From: Leptospira jelokensis
GTDB lineage: Bacteria; Spirochaetota; Leptospiria; Leptospirales; Leptospiraceae
DNA: 64,000 bases
Direction: 5' to 3'
Assembly (NCBI RefSeq): GCF_004769635.1
Contig: NZ_RQGH01000028.1
Span: 207,252-271,251 of the forward strand
Positions 50,595 to 60,342 of the stretch are shown piece by piece (the first letter of the stretch is position 1; every line of letters begins with the position of its first letter). The translations under genes were made by a program, and so were the position numbers. The notes beneath the pieces were generated by a model. That model saw only the letters and a list, made by a program, of their open reading frames with translations, ran no database searches and had not been told where the DNA came from.

Positions 50595-53072
50595 GTGAAT
50601 TCTAACGAATCAAAATTCCCTGTTCTTACCGCCTTACAGGCGATATCCGATTCCATTCAAAACTTCCCTATCAGTATTTTGGACGCACCTCCGGGATCAG
50701 GCAAAACCACTGCCCTACCCCTCGCATTATTAAAAATGGGAATTGGGAACGGTAAAAAAATTTGTATCTTAGAACCACGGCGGATTGCCGCAAAAAATGC
50801 AGCCAAACGCATCAGTGATTCGATTGGAGAAGACGTTGGTCAAACAGTAGGATACCGTGTGCGTTTTGATTCCAAAACCAGTAAAAATACAAAAATTGAA
50901 TTTGTGACAGATGGTATCCTAACCAAGTATTTATTATCCGATCCAGAACTTTCTGAATATGGACTACTTGTATTTGATGAGTTTCATGAAAGGAGGTTAG
51001 AATCGGATCTCTGTTTTGCACTCGCAAGGAAGTCACAAGAAATATTTCGTAATGATTTAAAAATCCTGATCATGTCCGCAACACTAGAAGGACAAAACTT
51101 TTCAAAAATTGGGATCCATAATCCTCCCATCGAAGTGATCACAGAAACATTCCCCCTTGAAATTTTTTATATGGGAGAATCGAATCATAATTCGCAAAAA
51201 AGGTTACTGGACCTCATCCCAAAAGCAGTGGAACAAACGTCAGGTGACATTTTAGTTTTTTTATCTGGGAAAAAAGAAATTATAGATCTAAAAATGGCTT
51301 TGGAATCGAATCCGATCTGCCAATCCCAAACCTCCATATTCCCATTGTTTGGTGATATGAGTTTACAAGACCAAGAAAAAGTTTTCCTACCTCTAAAAGA
51401 CGGGAAAAAGAAAATCGTGCTTTCTACCAATATCGCAGAATCTTCTGTCACCATCCCTGGGGTTCGGGTTGTCTTTGATACTGGTTTTTTCAAACATTCA
51501 GTGTTTGATCCAGAATCGGGGATCCAACACTTGATAAAAGACCGCATTAGTTTGAGTAGCGCCAAACAAAGAGCAGGTCGTGCGGCAAGAGAAGGCAATG
51601 GTTATGTCTATCGACTTTGGTCGAAAGAAGAAGAATCTAGTTTTTATGATCGTACAAAACCAGAAATTCTGGAAGGAGATTTAGATCGTTTGATTTTGGA
51701 AGTGAAGTCCTTTGGAGAAGGCATTGACTCTCTTCCTTTCCTCGATCCACCAAACAAAGGTTCCCTGTTATTATCCATGGAACGGTTGAAACGACTTGGT
51801 TGTTTGGATGGCAATCTCAACCTAACCCCAATTGGCAAAGAATCCTTGTTGTATCCTTTACCCATTCGTTTGGGGAGGATCTTAAGTTCTTTACCAAAAA
51901 CAATGGAATACGAATTAGAAGGCATTGTATCGATTCTTGAAAATGAATCATCGGGAAAAGAGGCAAAAGATTTTTCACAAAGGAGTAGTTCCAACCAAAC
52001 CCGAAACAGTCCAGAATTAAAACAGATCTACAAACAGATTTTAGGTATTTTCCAAGGGAAAAAGGAAGGAGTTGAAAGGGTAGAGGAAGGGCAAACCCAA
52101 AACTTTCAGTTTTACCTTTGCAAAGGTTACCCTGACAGAATCGCCAAACGAAAAGCAGATGGGAGTGATTACAAACTTTCTAATGGGAAAATAGGAGTTC
52201 TCAGTACGAATTTACTGAACTTACCTGATCATTTGATTGCAATCGACACAATTTCTTTTGGGCAAACCATTTATATCACCCAATACTTGCCTATCTCTTT
52301 GGAAATCATAAACGAAAGCCTTGGCGACCAATTGGATACCGTACAATTGCCGGAAATTCGAACCACCCAAAAAGGGGAATCTTATTTAGTTGTTAGAGAA
52401 GAACGGAAGTTAGGTGAACTTACCTTAGAATCCAAAGAACTAACAAAACCAGATCCTCTAGCCCTCCAAAACGCTTTGGAAAACTATTTACTCTCTCTGG
52501 ATTGGGAATCAGAATGGAAACAGAGAGGCGAACTTCAGTCCTTATACGAACGAGTTCGATTTTTGGTGCAAAACCAAATATTGGATCTGAAAGTTTCCTT
52601 TGATGAGTTAAAACATTCTGCCAAGGAATGGTTATTTCCTTTTATCAATTGGGAAATAAATAAAATTGCTTTGGACCGAATTCCCTATTATGAAGCATTT
52701 AAAGCTTATCTAGGTTACGAAAACGAATCCATTCTAAACAAAGAAGCCCCAACTTCGTTACTTGTGCCCTCTGGCTCCAAGATTTCCATCCATTATTCAG
52801 GGAACGAACCTGAGTTACACGTCAAATTACAAGAGTTATTTGGTCTAAAACAACTCCCGAGGCTTGCCAAAGGGAAGGTAAATATAGTAATCCACTTGTT
52901 ATCACCTGCAAGAAGGCCAGTGCAAATCACAAAAGATTTAGAAAGTTTTTGGAATTATGGATACCACGAAGTGAAAAAGGAATTAAAAGGTAGGTATCCC
53001 AAACACCCTTGGCCTGACAAACCCTGGGAGGCAGTAGCAACAAAACATTTGAATCACAACAAACGTTCGTAA
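50595..53072 (+). CDS. hrpB: ATP-dependent helicase HrpB
   Basis: This DEAH-box superfamily 2 helicase has 825 residues from GTG 50595. Motif I is APPGSGKTTALPL, motif II is FDEFHERRLESDL (DEFH and not DEAH), motif III is SATL, and motif VI is SSAKQRAGRAARE. The C-terminal HrpB domain with ESEWKQRGELQSL and HPWPDKPWEA is present. The long open frame upstream to 50403 overlaps the divergent gene and looks non-coding; starting at 50595 gives the family's usual length. The biological role of HrpB is poorly known. Its end overlaps the convergent STAS-like gene by 19 bp. Confidence 0.88.
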   Translation: MNSNESKFPVLTALQAISDSIQNFPISILDAPPGSGKTTALPLALLKMGIGNGKKICILEPRRIAAKNAAKRISDSIGEDVGQTVGYRVRFDSKTSKNTKIEFVTDGILTKYLLSDPELSEYGLLVFDEFHERRLESDLCFALARKSQEIFRNDLKILIMSATLEGQNFSKIGIHNPPIEVITETFPLEIFYMGESNHNSQKRLLDLIPKAVEQTSGDILVFLSGKKEIIDLKMALESNPICQSQTSIFPLFGDMSLQDQEKVFLPLKDGKKKIVLSTNIAESSVTIPGVRVVFDTGFFKHSVFDPESGIQHLIKDRISLSSAKQRAGRAAREGNGYVYRLWSKEEESSFYDRTKPEILEGDLDRLILEVKSFGEGIDSLPFLDPPNKGSLLLSMERLKRLGCLDGNLNLTPIGKESLLYPLPIRLGRILSSLPKTMEYELEGIVSILENESSGKEAKDFSQRSSSNQTRNSPELKQIYKQILGIFQGKKEGVERVEEGQTQNFQFYLCKGYPDRIAKRKADGSDYKLSNGKIGVLSTNLLNLPDHLIAIDTISFGQTIYITQYLPISLEIINESLGDQLDTVQLPEIRTTQKGESYLVVREERKLGELTLESKELTKPDPLALQNALENYLLSLDWESEWKQRGELQSLYERVRFLVQNQILDLKVSFDELKHSAKEWLFPFINWEINKIALDRIPYYEAFKAYLGYENESILNKEAPTSLLVPSGSKISIHYSGNEPELHVKLQELFGLKQLPRLAKGKVNIVIHLLSPARRPVQITKDLESFWNYGYHEVKKELKGRYPKHPWPDKPWEAVATKHLNHNKRS

Positions 53073-53536
53073 GCTGAGACCCAACCCTTTTGGTTCACAA
53101 AAAATTTGACCTGGCAATTGGGGCAGAGATGGTCTCCCATTTGTTTGAACCTGAGTTTGGTTTGGCACTCCGGACAATGGATGGTTTTGCCTTCTTTCGA
53201 ATTTGGGTGGAGTTCATTGGCAGGGGAATCACCGATATAAAACGATTCTAAATAATGGATGCATTCAGCTTCTGTGTTGAAAAACGAAAGGGTTTGTGAT
53301 TCCAATCCAGGAATTTCTGTTTTCAAACCAAATCCAGCCAGTTTGGAACCTGTCTCCTTACACCTGACTGCCATTTTTTTGAGAAATTCCGAGCCCACTT
53401 CCGTGACTTCGTTCACCTCGCTAAAATCAAGGCAAAAAAGTGATGGAGAAAGGGTTTCTTCCTTTAGTTTCAAATAAAGTTCCGAGCCAATTTCTGCGGA
53501 AAATTTCCCAGCTAGGCGGAAAAGAAGTGATTTCAA
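53054..53536 (-). CDS. STAS-like protein with C-terminal zinc ribbon
   Basis: The product has 160 residues. The first 100 resemble a STAS domain (LFCLDFSEVNEVTEVGSEFL, then CKETGSKLAGFGL), the fold of anti-sigma antagonists and transporter regulators. A linker leads to a zinc ribbon with CPECQTKL and CPNCQVKFF. A target Ser/Thr for partner-switching kinases is not obvious. It is a possible substrate for the RsbU-type phosphatases in the window, which is inference only. It is divergent from the capD-like gene. Confidence 0.62.
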   Translation of the reverse strand: MKSLLFRLAGKFSAEIGSELYLKLKEETLSPSLFCLDFSEVNEVTEVGSEFLKKMAVRCKETGSKLAGFGLKTEIPGLESQTLSFFNTEAECIHYLESFYIGDSPANELHPNSKEGKTIHCPECQTKLRFKQMGDHLCPNCQVKFFVNQKGWVSAYERLL

Positions 53537-53619
53537 ACAGGTTTTTCCTCTTTTCTATTCTTCGGAAAAGATTCTGTATTTACAAGGAATTTTGTTCCAA
53601 ATACCTTTATTTATCAGAT

Positions 53620-55503
53620 ATGAAATCGATTCCAAGACGATACTGGGTTTTTCCTGTCGACATCCTCTTTATGTTTTTGTCCTATTTTCTCGCACACCTT
53701 GTGCGCTTCGAAAACATAAGTTTCTTAGACAACTATCCCGATTTTTGGATTTGTGCCACCCTAGTGGTGGTCACGCGAAGTGTGGTCTTTTTATTTTCAG
53801 GAATTTACCGCTCATTATGGTCATATGCATCCCTACATGACCTGCTCGCTATCATCAAAGCAACCATCCTTTCCTCTCTTGTTTCAACCCTTGCCCTACT
53901 CTTTTACAATCGCTTCTACCAACTCTCGCGGATGGTTCCCATCCTTGATACCCTCATCTTACTTGGGTTTTTGTGCCTACGGAGTTTGAGTTGGAGGATG
54001 ATCCGAGAACAAATTTTTAGTTCTGATAAAATCCGCAAAGGGATCCCCATCCTCATCGTAGGTGCGGGGAAATTGGGTAGCTCTTTTTTAACTGAAATTA
54101 GGCGAAATATCAATTTAGAGTATCTGCCCGTAGGATTTTTGGATGATAATGCCGCCAAAAAAGGGGGTTACATCCAAGGGGTTCCTATCCTTGGGACAAC
54201 AGATGACATCGGTAAGGTGCTAACACGTTTTGGAATCAAAAAAGTGATCATGACTGTCCCCCAACCTGACGGGCGTGTTGTGAGCAAACTCATGAAAGAA
54301 TGTGATGGCGCAGGTGTTGAATTTAAAATTTTACCAACGTTTGGCGAATACCTAGCAGGAAAACCAAATATCACACAACTGAGGGAAGTCCAAGTGGAAG
54401 ACTTACTTGGCAGGCCCACAGTTAATTTAGAAATTGAATCCATCAGGTCCTACTTAGAAAAAAAGGTGATCCTAGTCACAGGTGCCGGTGGATCCATTGG
54501 ATCTGAAATTTGCCGGCAAGTGGCTCTCTTCAAACCAAGTGTTCTCGTCATTTTGGATGCCGCCGAAACCCCGTTATACGAAATTGACTACGAACTAAGG
54601 AAAAACTATTCAGAGTTTAATATTGATATCCGTCCTGTAGTGGCAGATGTTAAAAATTTATCGAGGATCTCAGCTGTATTTGAAGAACATAGACCAGCTG
54701 TCGTTTTCCATTCCGCTGCGTACAAACACGTTCCGATGATGGAAATCAACCCATCAGAAGCCATCCTGAATAATGTGATGGGAACCAAAAATGTGGCGGA
54801 TGTATGCCGTCTCATTGGTGTAGAACGATTTGTCCTCATTTCAACAGACAAAGCAGTAAACCCCGTCAATATTATGGGTGCATCCAAACGAGCAGCTGAG
54901 ATTTATTTGCAACATATCTCCCAAAATTCAAGAACCAAATTCATCACTGTGCGATTTGGAAACGTTTTAGGATCCAATGGAAGTGTCATCCCAAGATTTC
55001 GAGAACAAATCAAACGTGGTGGTCCAGTCACCGTCACCCACCCTGAAGTGATTCGCTACTTTATGACAATACCTGAGGCCACCCAACTTGTTTTACAGGC
55101 AGGCAGTATGGGAGAACATGGGGAGATCTTTTTACTCGATATGGGGGAACCTGTTCGTATCCTATCGCTTGCAGAAGAAATGATTCGTTTGTCAGGTTAT
55201 ACACCTTACAAAGATATCAATATTGAATTTTCAGGACTAAGACCCGGGGAAAAACTGTACGAAGAACTTCTGTTAAATGCAGAAGGAATCAAAAAAACCC
55301 ACCATCCAAAAATTCGAATCGCTGCTCCACTAGATCATTATAATTTATTACTTTTCCAAAACAAACTCAATCGATTGTTTTCTTTGGCAAAAGCCAACAA
55401 AAATAGAGAGATTTTCCTTGGGTTAAAAGACATCATTCCAGAATACAAAATTCATGATGAATACATCGAATGGGAAACATCACACGGTAAAAGGAATTTA
55501 TGA
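53620..55503 (+). CDS. CapD/WbpM/FlaA1-type nucleotide-sugar 4,6-dehydratase
   Basis: The product has 627 residues. Four N-terminal membrane helices are followed by a Rossmann-like domain with IVGAGKLGSS, then an extended SDR domain: NAD loop VTGAGGSIGSE, HSAAYKHVPMME, ISTDKAVNPVNIMGASK (the Ser-Met-Lys type catalytic set) and FGNVLGSNGSVIP. WbpM/PglF-like enzymes convert UDP-GlcNAc to a 4-keto-6-deoxy sugar for O-antigen or protein glycans. The ATG at 53620 has no good ribosome site. It overlaps the SspB-like gene by 4 bp. Confidence 0.88.
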   Translation: MKSIPRRYWVFPVDILFMFLSYFLAHLVRFENISFLDNYPDFWICATLVVVTRSVVFLFSGIYRSLWSYASLHDLLAIIKATILSSLVSTLALLFYNRFYQLSRMVPILDTLILLGFLCLRSLSWRMIREQIFSSDKIRKGIPILIVGAGKLGSSFLTEIRRNINLEYLPVGFLDDNAAKKGGYIQGVPILGTTDDIGKVLTRFGIKKVIMTVPQPDGRVVSKLMKECDGAGVEFKILPTFGEYLAGKPNITQLREVQVEDLLGRPTVNLEIESIRSYLEKKVILVTGAGGSIGSEICRQVALFKPSVLVILDAAETPLYEIDYELRKNYSEFNIDIRPVVADVKNLSRISAVFEEHRPAVVFHSAAYKHVPMMEINPSEAILNNVMGTKNVADVCRLIGVERFVLISTDKAVNPVNIMGASKRAAEIYLQHISQNSRTKFITVRFGNVLGSNGSVIPRFREQIKRGGPVTVTHPEVIRYFMTIPEATQLVLQAGSMGEHGEIFLLDMGEPVRILSLAEEMIRLSGYTPYKDINIEFSGLRPGEKLYEELLLNAEGIKKTHHPKIRIAAPLDHYNLLLFQNKLNRLFSLAKANKNREIFLGLKDIIPEYKIHDEYIEWETSHGKRNL

Positions 55504-55958
55504 GCGAAAACCTCACGCAGGAAGAAATCACAACATTACGTGAGTTCAAAAGGGATTTATTCAATTTATATTGGGAACGATTTGGTGTTTTTTACATCCA
55601 TGTAATGCCCCATCCAAAATTGGAAATTGGCAAACGAGGACTTTTAAATGCCGAAAAAGAATCTGGCATTGTACTCGTGTTTGGTGACAAAGCCGTAAAA
55701 GTTTTAGATAGCAAACCTGATTATTTATTTGCCGAATTACAATTTGGATCTACTTGGGAACCAACAATGATCCCTTGGGATGCAGTGTTTCGTATTTACG
55801 ATAAATTCCAAAATTCTGCCTCTCAACTTCGATTTTTACAAATCGAAACAAGTGGAAATGCAGACGAACCCCAAACAAAACCTAAATCTGCCAAACCAGA
55901 AGTGACAGGTGAGGGAAATGTGATTCGCGTAGATTTTGGAGGCAAAAGAAGCGAATGA
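55500..55958 (+). CDS. SspB-like ClpXP adaptor protein
   Basis: The product has 152 residues. The core GIVLVFGDKAVKVLDSKPD, then LQFGSTWEPTMIPWDAVFRIYDK, follows the SspB pattern (I-V-L-x-x-x-x-x-A-V, then F-x-G-x-x-x-x-x-x-P-x-x-A-V-x-x-I-Y). A flexible acidic/Pro-rich linker leads to a C-terminal VIRVDFGGKR, which looks like the ClpX-binding tail. SspB delivers ssrA-tagged peptides to ClpXP. It is coupled by 4-bp ATGA overlaps to the genes on both sides. The match is from memory of E. coli and alpha-proteobacterial SspB. Confidence 0.68.
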   Translation: MSENLTQEEITTLREFKRDLFNLYWERFGVFYIHVMPHPKLEIGKRGLLNAEKESGIVLVFGDKAVKVLDSKPDYLFAELQFGSTWEPTMIPWDAVFRIYDKFQNSASQLRFLQIETSGNADEPQTKPKSAKPEVTGEGNVIRVDFGGKRSE

Positions 55959-57571
55959 ATTTTTTTACCATCACTCGAGGTGACCTAGACGGATTTTTTG
56001 GACTCATGGTCGACAACCTCATCCAATTACTGGTACTCTCTGCCCTATGTATGGGAGTTTGTGGTTTTCCATTGGAATTCATCACCTCAGTGGTGTTACC
56101 TGGTGCGGCAGTTTCCTTACTTGTAGGGAACGTATTTTATGCTTGGCAAGCTTGGAAATTGGGACAAAGAACCAATCGAAGTGACGTCACTGCCATCCCC
56201 TATGGAATCAATACCGTTTCCCTTTTTGCGTTTATCTTTTTTGTGATGTTTCCTACCTACCAAGCAACTGGTGATTACAAAGAAGCTTGGAAAGCAGGCC
56301 TTCTTGTATCTTTTGCTTCAGGCCTTATCGAAGTAATTGGTTCTTTTCTTGCAGCCCACATTCGTAAGTACACACCCAGAGCGGCTTTACTTTCTGCATT
56401 GGCTGGCATTGCACTTACGTTTATTTCCATGGATTTTTTACTCAAAACTTTTGAAAGGCCACTCATCGCCTTTATCCCATTAGGTGTCATCCTTTTGCAA
56501 TATTTTGGGAAGGTTCGTTTTCCATTTGGAATCCCTGGTGGATTTTTATCGGTTTTAGTGGGAGTTTTGCTTTCGTATCTTTCTGGATTTTGGGGAGACC
56601 CTGTTTACAAGGAAGGAGCAATTCAAAACGGACTTTCTAATTTAGGTTTTTATTTCCCACAACTTTCTATACTCCCTTTAATTGATACTCTGAATTACGC
56701 TAATTTACAGGCTTACTTCTCCATTATTTTGCCAATGGGAATTTTTAATGTCATTGGTTCTTTACAAAACATAGAATCCGCGGAAGCATCGGGGGATAGT
56801 TTTGATACCAAAACATCTTTACTTGTGAATGGAGTGGGGACTCTTGCAGGAACTGCTTTCGGTTCACCATTCCCAACAACCATATATATCGGTCACCCCG
56901 GATGGAAAGCGTTAGGTGCCAAACATAGTTATTCGATGTTATCTGGTGTTTTTATGACGATTGTGAGTTTATTTGGACTTATGGGTCTTATCCAAGCGCT
57001 TATCCCTGTGGAAGCAGGTATGGCCATTGTCCTTTGGATTGGGATCATCATCACAAGCCAAGCCTTCCAAGCCATTCCCAAACACCACTCCCCTGCAGTC
57101 GTTGTGGGATTATTGCCAGCCTTTGCGGGATGGGCAGTGCTTATCATTCAAAACGTGTTTTTATTTTTGGATGGAAAACTTCAAGGCATATTACAAGAAT
57201 TAGGCGCAGGTAAAGAAATCCATTTTTCCTTATCAGAGATTCCCTCTCACATGCCGTTTTTACCTTACGCGTTGGGAGGAGTATTATCCCTTTCTCAAGG
57301 TTTTCTCATCACATCAATGATTTGGGCGGCGATGGTGGTTTTCATTTTAGAACGAGAATGGTGGAAAGCAAGCCTCTGGGCAGTGATTGCCGCCGTTTTG
57401 TCGATGGTCGGCTGGATCCACGCCTACGAACTAAAAGGAAATGCGATTTTGAATCGATTCACAGAAATTGCCAATTGGGATTTTCCAATCGCCTACCTTT
57501 CGCTTGCGACCTTATTTTTGTTAGTGAAGTTCCTTGGCTCGAAAGAAAAAGCGGATTCCTTCGACCATTAA
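55955..57571 (+). CDS. NCS2-like permease
   Basis: The product has 538 residues with about 13 membrane helices. The pattern YGINTVSLFAFIFFVMFPTY, VIGSLQNIESAEASG and FGSPFPTTIYIGHPGWKALGA resembles the xanthine/uracil/AzgA-type family (7+7 helix fold). In that family the conserved central region binds a nucleobase; the substrate here is unproven. It ends the capD-sspB-permease transcript. A spacer of 85 bp precedes htpX. Confidence 0.75.
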   Translation: MNFFTITRGDLDGFFGLMVDNLIQLLVLSALCMGVCGFPLEFITSVVLPGAAVSLLVGNVFYAWQAWKLGQRTNRSDVTAIPYGINTVSLFAFIFFVMFPTYQATGDYKEAWKAGLLVSFASGLIEVIGSFLAAHIRKYTPRAALLSALAGIALTFISMDFLLKTFERPLIAFIPLGVILLQYFGKVRFPFGIPGGFLSVLVGVLLSYLSGFWGDPVYKEGAIQNGLSNLGFYFPQLSILPLIDTLNYANLQAYFSIILPMGIFNVIGSLQNIESAEASGDSFDTKTSLLVNGVGTLAGTAFGSPFPTTIYIGHPGWKALGAKHSYSMLSGVFMTIVSLFGLMGLIQALIPVEAGMAIVLWIGIIITSQAFQAIPKHHSPAVVVGLLPAFAGWAVLIIQNVFLFLDGKLQGILQELGAGKEIHFSLSEIPSHMPFLPYALGGVLSLSQGFLITSMIWAAMVVFILEREWWKASLWAVIAAVLSMVGWIHAYELKGNAILNRFTEIANWDFPIAYLSLATLFLLVKFLGSKEKADSFDH

Positions 57572-57656
57572 ATTGCTTGTAATCTTTTGCAAAAGGACTT
57601 ACAGTTTCAGTCTAATGAATAGGTTCCTTCTTGGACCTTAAGGAGAACAATTTCCT

Positions 57657-58547
57657 ATGACTTGGATCAAACGAATCGGTTTTTTCCTGTTAACTAACAT
57701 ATTGATTATGACTACAATTTCCATCGTCACCACCCTTATGGGATCGATGGGATTTAGCATCCGAGCCTTTGGTTTGGACCTAACGCAACTCATTGTTTTC
57801 TGTTTGATGTGGGGTATGGCGGGATCTTTTATTTCCCTCTTACTTTCCAAAATGATGGCGAAGTGGACGATGGGAGTGAAAATCATCGATCCCAAACAAG
57901 CTTCCTCTCACGAAATGGAAATCTATCGTCGCGTTCAATCCCTCGCACAGAGGGCACACCTACCTATGCCTGAGGTGGGAATTTACGAATCCCCAGAAGT
58001 AAACGCATTTGCGACAGGACCAAGTAAGTCCAGCGCACTGGTTGCCGTTTCTACTGGCCTTCTCAATCGGATGAACACACAAGAACTAGAAGGTGTACTC
58101 GCTCACGAATTGTCTCACATTGCCAATGGTGATATGGTAACCCTTACCCTCATCCAAGGTGTTGTGAACTCGTTTGCAATGTTCATCTCTCGTATCATCG
58201 CCTATGTTGCGGCAAACGCTGTGAAAGAAGAGATGGCACAGATCGTTCGCATTGCTGTGACCATCTTACTTGACATCGTGTTCTCCATCCTTGGTTCTAT
58301 GGCTGTGGCTTATTTCTCCCGCCAAAGGGAGTTTAGAGCCGATGCTGGTGGTGCCAAACTTGCGGGAAGAGAGTCCATGATCTCGGCTCTTGAATCACTC
58401 AGACAAATGGTAGAGATGCCAGAAGATCCAAGAGGAGAAGCACTTGCATCCTTTAAGATCTCTTCCAAAAAAGGGGGATTCTTATCTCTTTTTGCCACAC
58501 ACCCGGCATTGGAAGAACGCATCTTGGCCCTCAAACAAATGAGATAA
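57657..58547 (+). CDS. htpX: Membrane zinc metalloprotease HtpX
   Basis: The product has 296 residues. Two N-terminal helices are followed by the M48 active site LAHELSHIANGDMVT (HExxH), and two further helices near VVNSFAMFISRIIAYV. The third zinc ligand is probably the Glu in REFRADA. HtpX degrades misfolded inner-membrane proteins with FtsH. AAGGAG lies before the ATG. A strong terminator follows the stop. Confidence 0.94.
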   Translation: MTWIKRIGFFLLTNILIMTTISIVTTLMGSMGFSIRAFGLDLTQLIVFCLMWGMAGSFISLLLSKMMAKWTMGVKIIDPKQASSHEMEIYRRVQSLAQRAHLPMPEVGIYESPEVNAFATGPSKSSALVAVSTGLLNRMNTQELEGVLAHELSHIANGDMVTLTLIQGVVNSFAMFISRIIAYVAANAVKEEMAQIVRIAVTILLDIVFSILGSMAVAYFSRQREFRADAGGAKLAGRESMISALESLRQMVEMPEDPRGEALASFKISSKKGGFLSLFATHPALEERILALKQMR

Positions 58548-58576
58548 TCATTCTAGAATTCGATCGAATGGTTAGA

Positions 58577-58603
58577 AAGGTCGGCATCTGCCGGCCTTTT
58601 TTT
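58577..58603 (+). terminator. Intrinsic terminator after htpX
   Basis: AAGGTCGGCA and TGCCGGCCTT pair over 10 bp with one G-T pair, and a run of seven T follows. It separates htpX from apt. Confidence 0.85.
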
Positions 58604-58640
58604 ATTGCAAGACCCTAGACTTCCTAGGTTTCATCCTTTT

Positions 58641-59174
58641 ATGTCCATTGTTAAATCTAAGATACGAACCATTCCTGATTATCCGAAACCAGGAATTTTG
58701 TTTCGAGACATCACTTCCCTTCTCATCGACCCAGAAGGTTTCCAACTCACCATTGGGATGTTCGTAGAACGCTACCAAAATGCAAAATTAAATAAAATTG
58801 CCGCGATTGATGCGAGAGGTTTCATCCCAGGAGCAGCTCTGGCTTTCCAATTGGGAGTTGGTTTTGTTCCCATCCGAAAAAAAGGAAAACTCCCAGGCAA
58901 TACCATTTCTGAATCCTATGCATTAGAATACGGTGTTGACCACGTTGAGATCCACACCGATGCGATTGTTCCAGGAGACCGAGTTCTCATTATGGATGAT
59001 CTCATCGCAACAGGTGGGACTTTGGAAGCATCCATCAAACTCATCCAAAATTTGAAAGGCCAAATCCATGAGTGTTCAACGATTATCAACTTACCTGATT
59101 TAGGTGGAGCGAAACGGATCAAAGATACGTATGGAATTGATGTGTTTTCTATTTGTGAATTTGAAGGGCATTAA
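58641..59174 (+). CDS. apt: Adenine phosphoribosyltransferase
   Basis: The product has 177 residues from ATG 58641. [27 protein letters not shown] and the PRPP loop [17 protein letters not shown] are diagnostic. It converts adenine and PRPP to AMP in purine salvage. The frame continues 12 codons upstream into the htpX terminator, so the internal ATG is correct. A shared terminator-type inverted repeat lies after the stop. Confidence 0.94.
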   Translation: MSIVKSKIRTIPDYPKPGILFRDITSLLIDPEGFQLTIGMFVERYQNAKLNKIAAIDARGFIPGAALAFQLGVGFVPIRKKGKLPGNTISESYALEYGVDHVEIHTDAIVPGDRVLIMDDLIATGGTLEASIKLIQNLKGQIHECSTIINLPDLGGAKRIKDTYGIDVFSICEFEGH

Positions 59175-59198
59175 AACCTAAATTTAAAATTACGATAA

Positions 59199-59243
59199 CA
59201 AAAAGTTCCGGTTAAACATGGGTTTTCCAATCGGAACTTTTTG
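59199..59243. terminator. Bidirectional terminator between apt and the 7TM-HATPase gene
   Basis: CAAAAAGTTCCG (59199-59210) and CGGAACTTTTTG (59232-59243) are perfect 12-bp inverted repeats with a 21-base loop and T-runs on both strands. The right arm and most of the loop are inside the 3' end of the minus-strand gene. Confidence 0.7.
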
Positions 59244-60342
59244 TTTTGTCCACACGGATATTCACTTCGTTTCCTAAAAAATTCCATCGAACCAAAAATA
59301 ATTTTTTTAAGATGTGAATTCCCCTACCACCCGTCACAAGTTTTCGATCCGAATCAATTGGACTCGGAACTAGTCTTGGATTAAAACCTTTTCCACTATC
59401 AATCACAAATACATCAATGTATTTAGCCGATTCAAACACATGGACAGTGATGATATCGTCTTCTCTTTTCCCACCATGTTCTAAGGCATTGTCCAAAGTT
59501 TCATCTACAAGGATTTGGAACCAAAAACTATCCATTGTATGGCGCCAATTTTGTTTATCATATAATGTCCAAAGTTTTTCTTTGATGATCCTTGAATTCG
59601 CACGATTTGCAGGTATTTTCTCTTCAAAAATTTGTTTGGATCTTTCAAATAAAAAAGAGAAAGGATGTGTGAGGTAATCTTTTGTAAACGAGTAATGGAA
59701 TAAAAATACAACGAAACAAGTGATAAACAATAAGTTCATAAAAAAGAAAAAATGTAAAAAGTAGGAAGTTGTTGTGGGAATACTTTTAGGGAAAATGCAA
59801 ATGATCAAAAAACTAAAACAGGTAAAAATTGCAGCGTAATAAATGTATTCCATAAACTTTTGGATTGCAGGAAAATTGAATCGAAGTTTGGAAGTGATCA
59901 AATAAGAAAAAACAAAAAAAGTAAGGATATAATAGGAATTATAGTAGTATTTGAGTAAAATCAAACTTGCTTCTGGGTAAACATCATTTAAAAGTCCCAA
60001 ATCAACTAACAATAACATGATGCCCATTCCAAAAACAAAGGATGAAACGATGAGGAGTTTTGGGAAGTTCCGAAAAAAAGTTGGGAAATGTAATCCAAAA
60101 AAAATCAATACAAACGAGAAAAAAACCAAATACGTAGAAATGATATGAGGGTGGTTGAGGATTTGGTTTTTTAAAATCAAACTATCAATTAAGATTGTGA
60201 AATCACCGATACAGAAAAAACCAGCAAGGACTGAAAAACTTGTTTTCATTCCAGTGCGAGGGTTCTTTCTAAAGGAAACGATGCCAGTGATCAAAGAAAA
60301 AAAGGCAACCGATCCGAATAAAATGGATTCAAAAAAACTCAT
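59212..60342 (-). CDS. 7TM protein with RsbW-like HATPase domain
   Basis: The product has 376 residues. About seven hydrophobic helices occupy residues 1-215, followed by a linker and a small GHKL ATPase domain: N box DETLDNALEHG, G1 DSGKGFNP and G2 GGRGIHIL. No phosphoacceptor His domain is visible, so it is closer to anti-sigma kinases (RsbW/HATPase_c_2) than to ordinary histidine kinases. It could phosphorylate a STAS protein that the RsbU-like phosphatases dephosphorylate. Its start codon shares the CATG of the divergent Deg protease start. Confidence 0.75.
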   Translation of the reverse strand: MSFFESILFGSVAFFSLITGIVSFRKNPRTGMKTSFSVLAGFFCIGDFTILIDSLILKNQILNHPHIISTYLVFFSFVLIFFGLHFPTFFRNFPKLLIVSSFVFGMGIMLLLVDLGLLNDVYPEASLILLKYYYNSYYILTFFVFSYLITSKLRFNFPAIQKFMEYIYYAAIFTCFSFLIICIFPKSIPTTTSYFLHFFFFMNLLFITCFVVFLFHYSFTKDYLTHPFSFLFERSKQIFEEKIPANRANSRIIKEKLWTLYDKQNWRHTMDSFWFQILVDETLDNALEHGGKREDDIITVHVFESAKYIDVFVIDSGKGFNPRLVPSPIDSDRKLVTGGRGIHILKKLFLVRWNFLGNEVNIRVDKTKSSDWKTHV

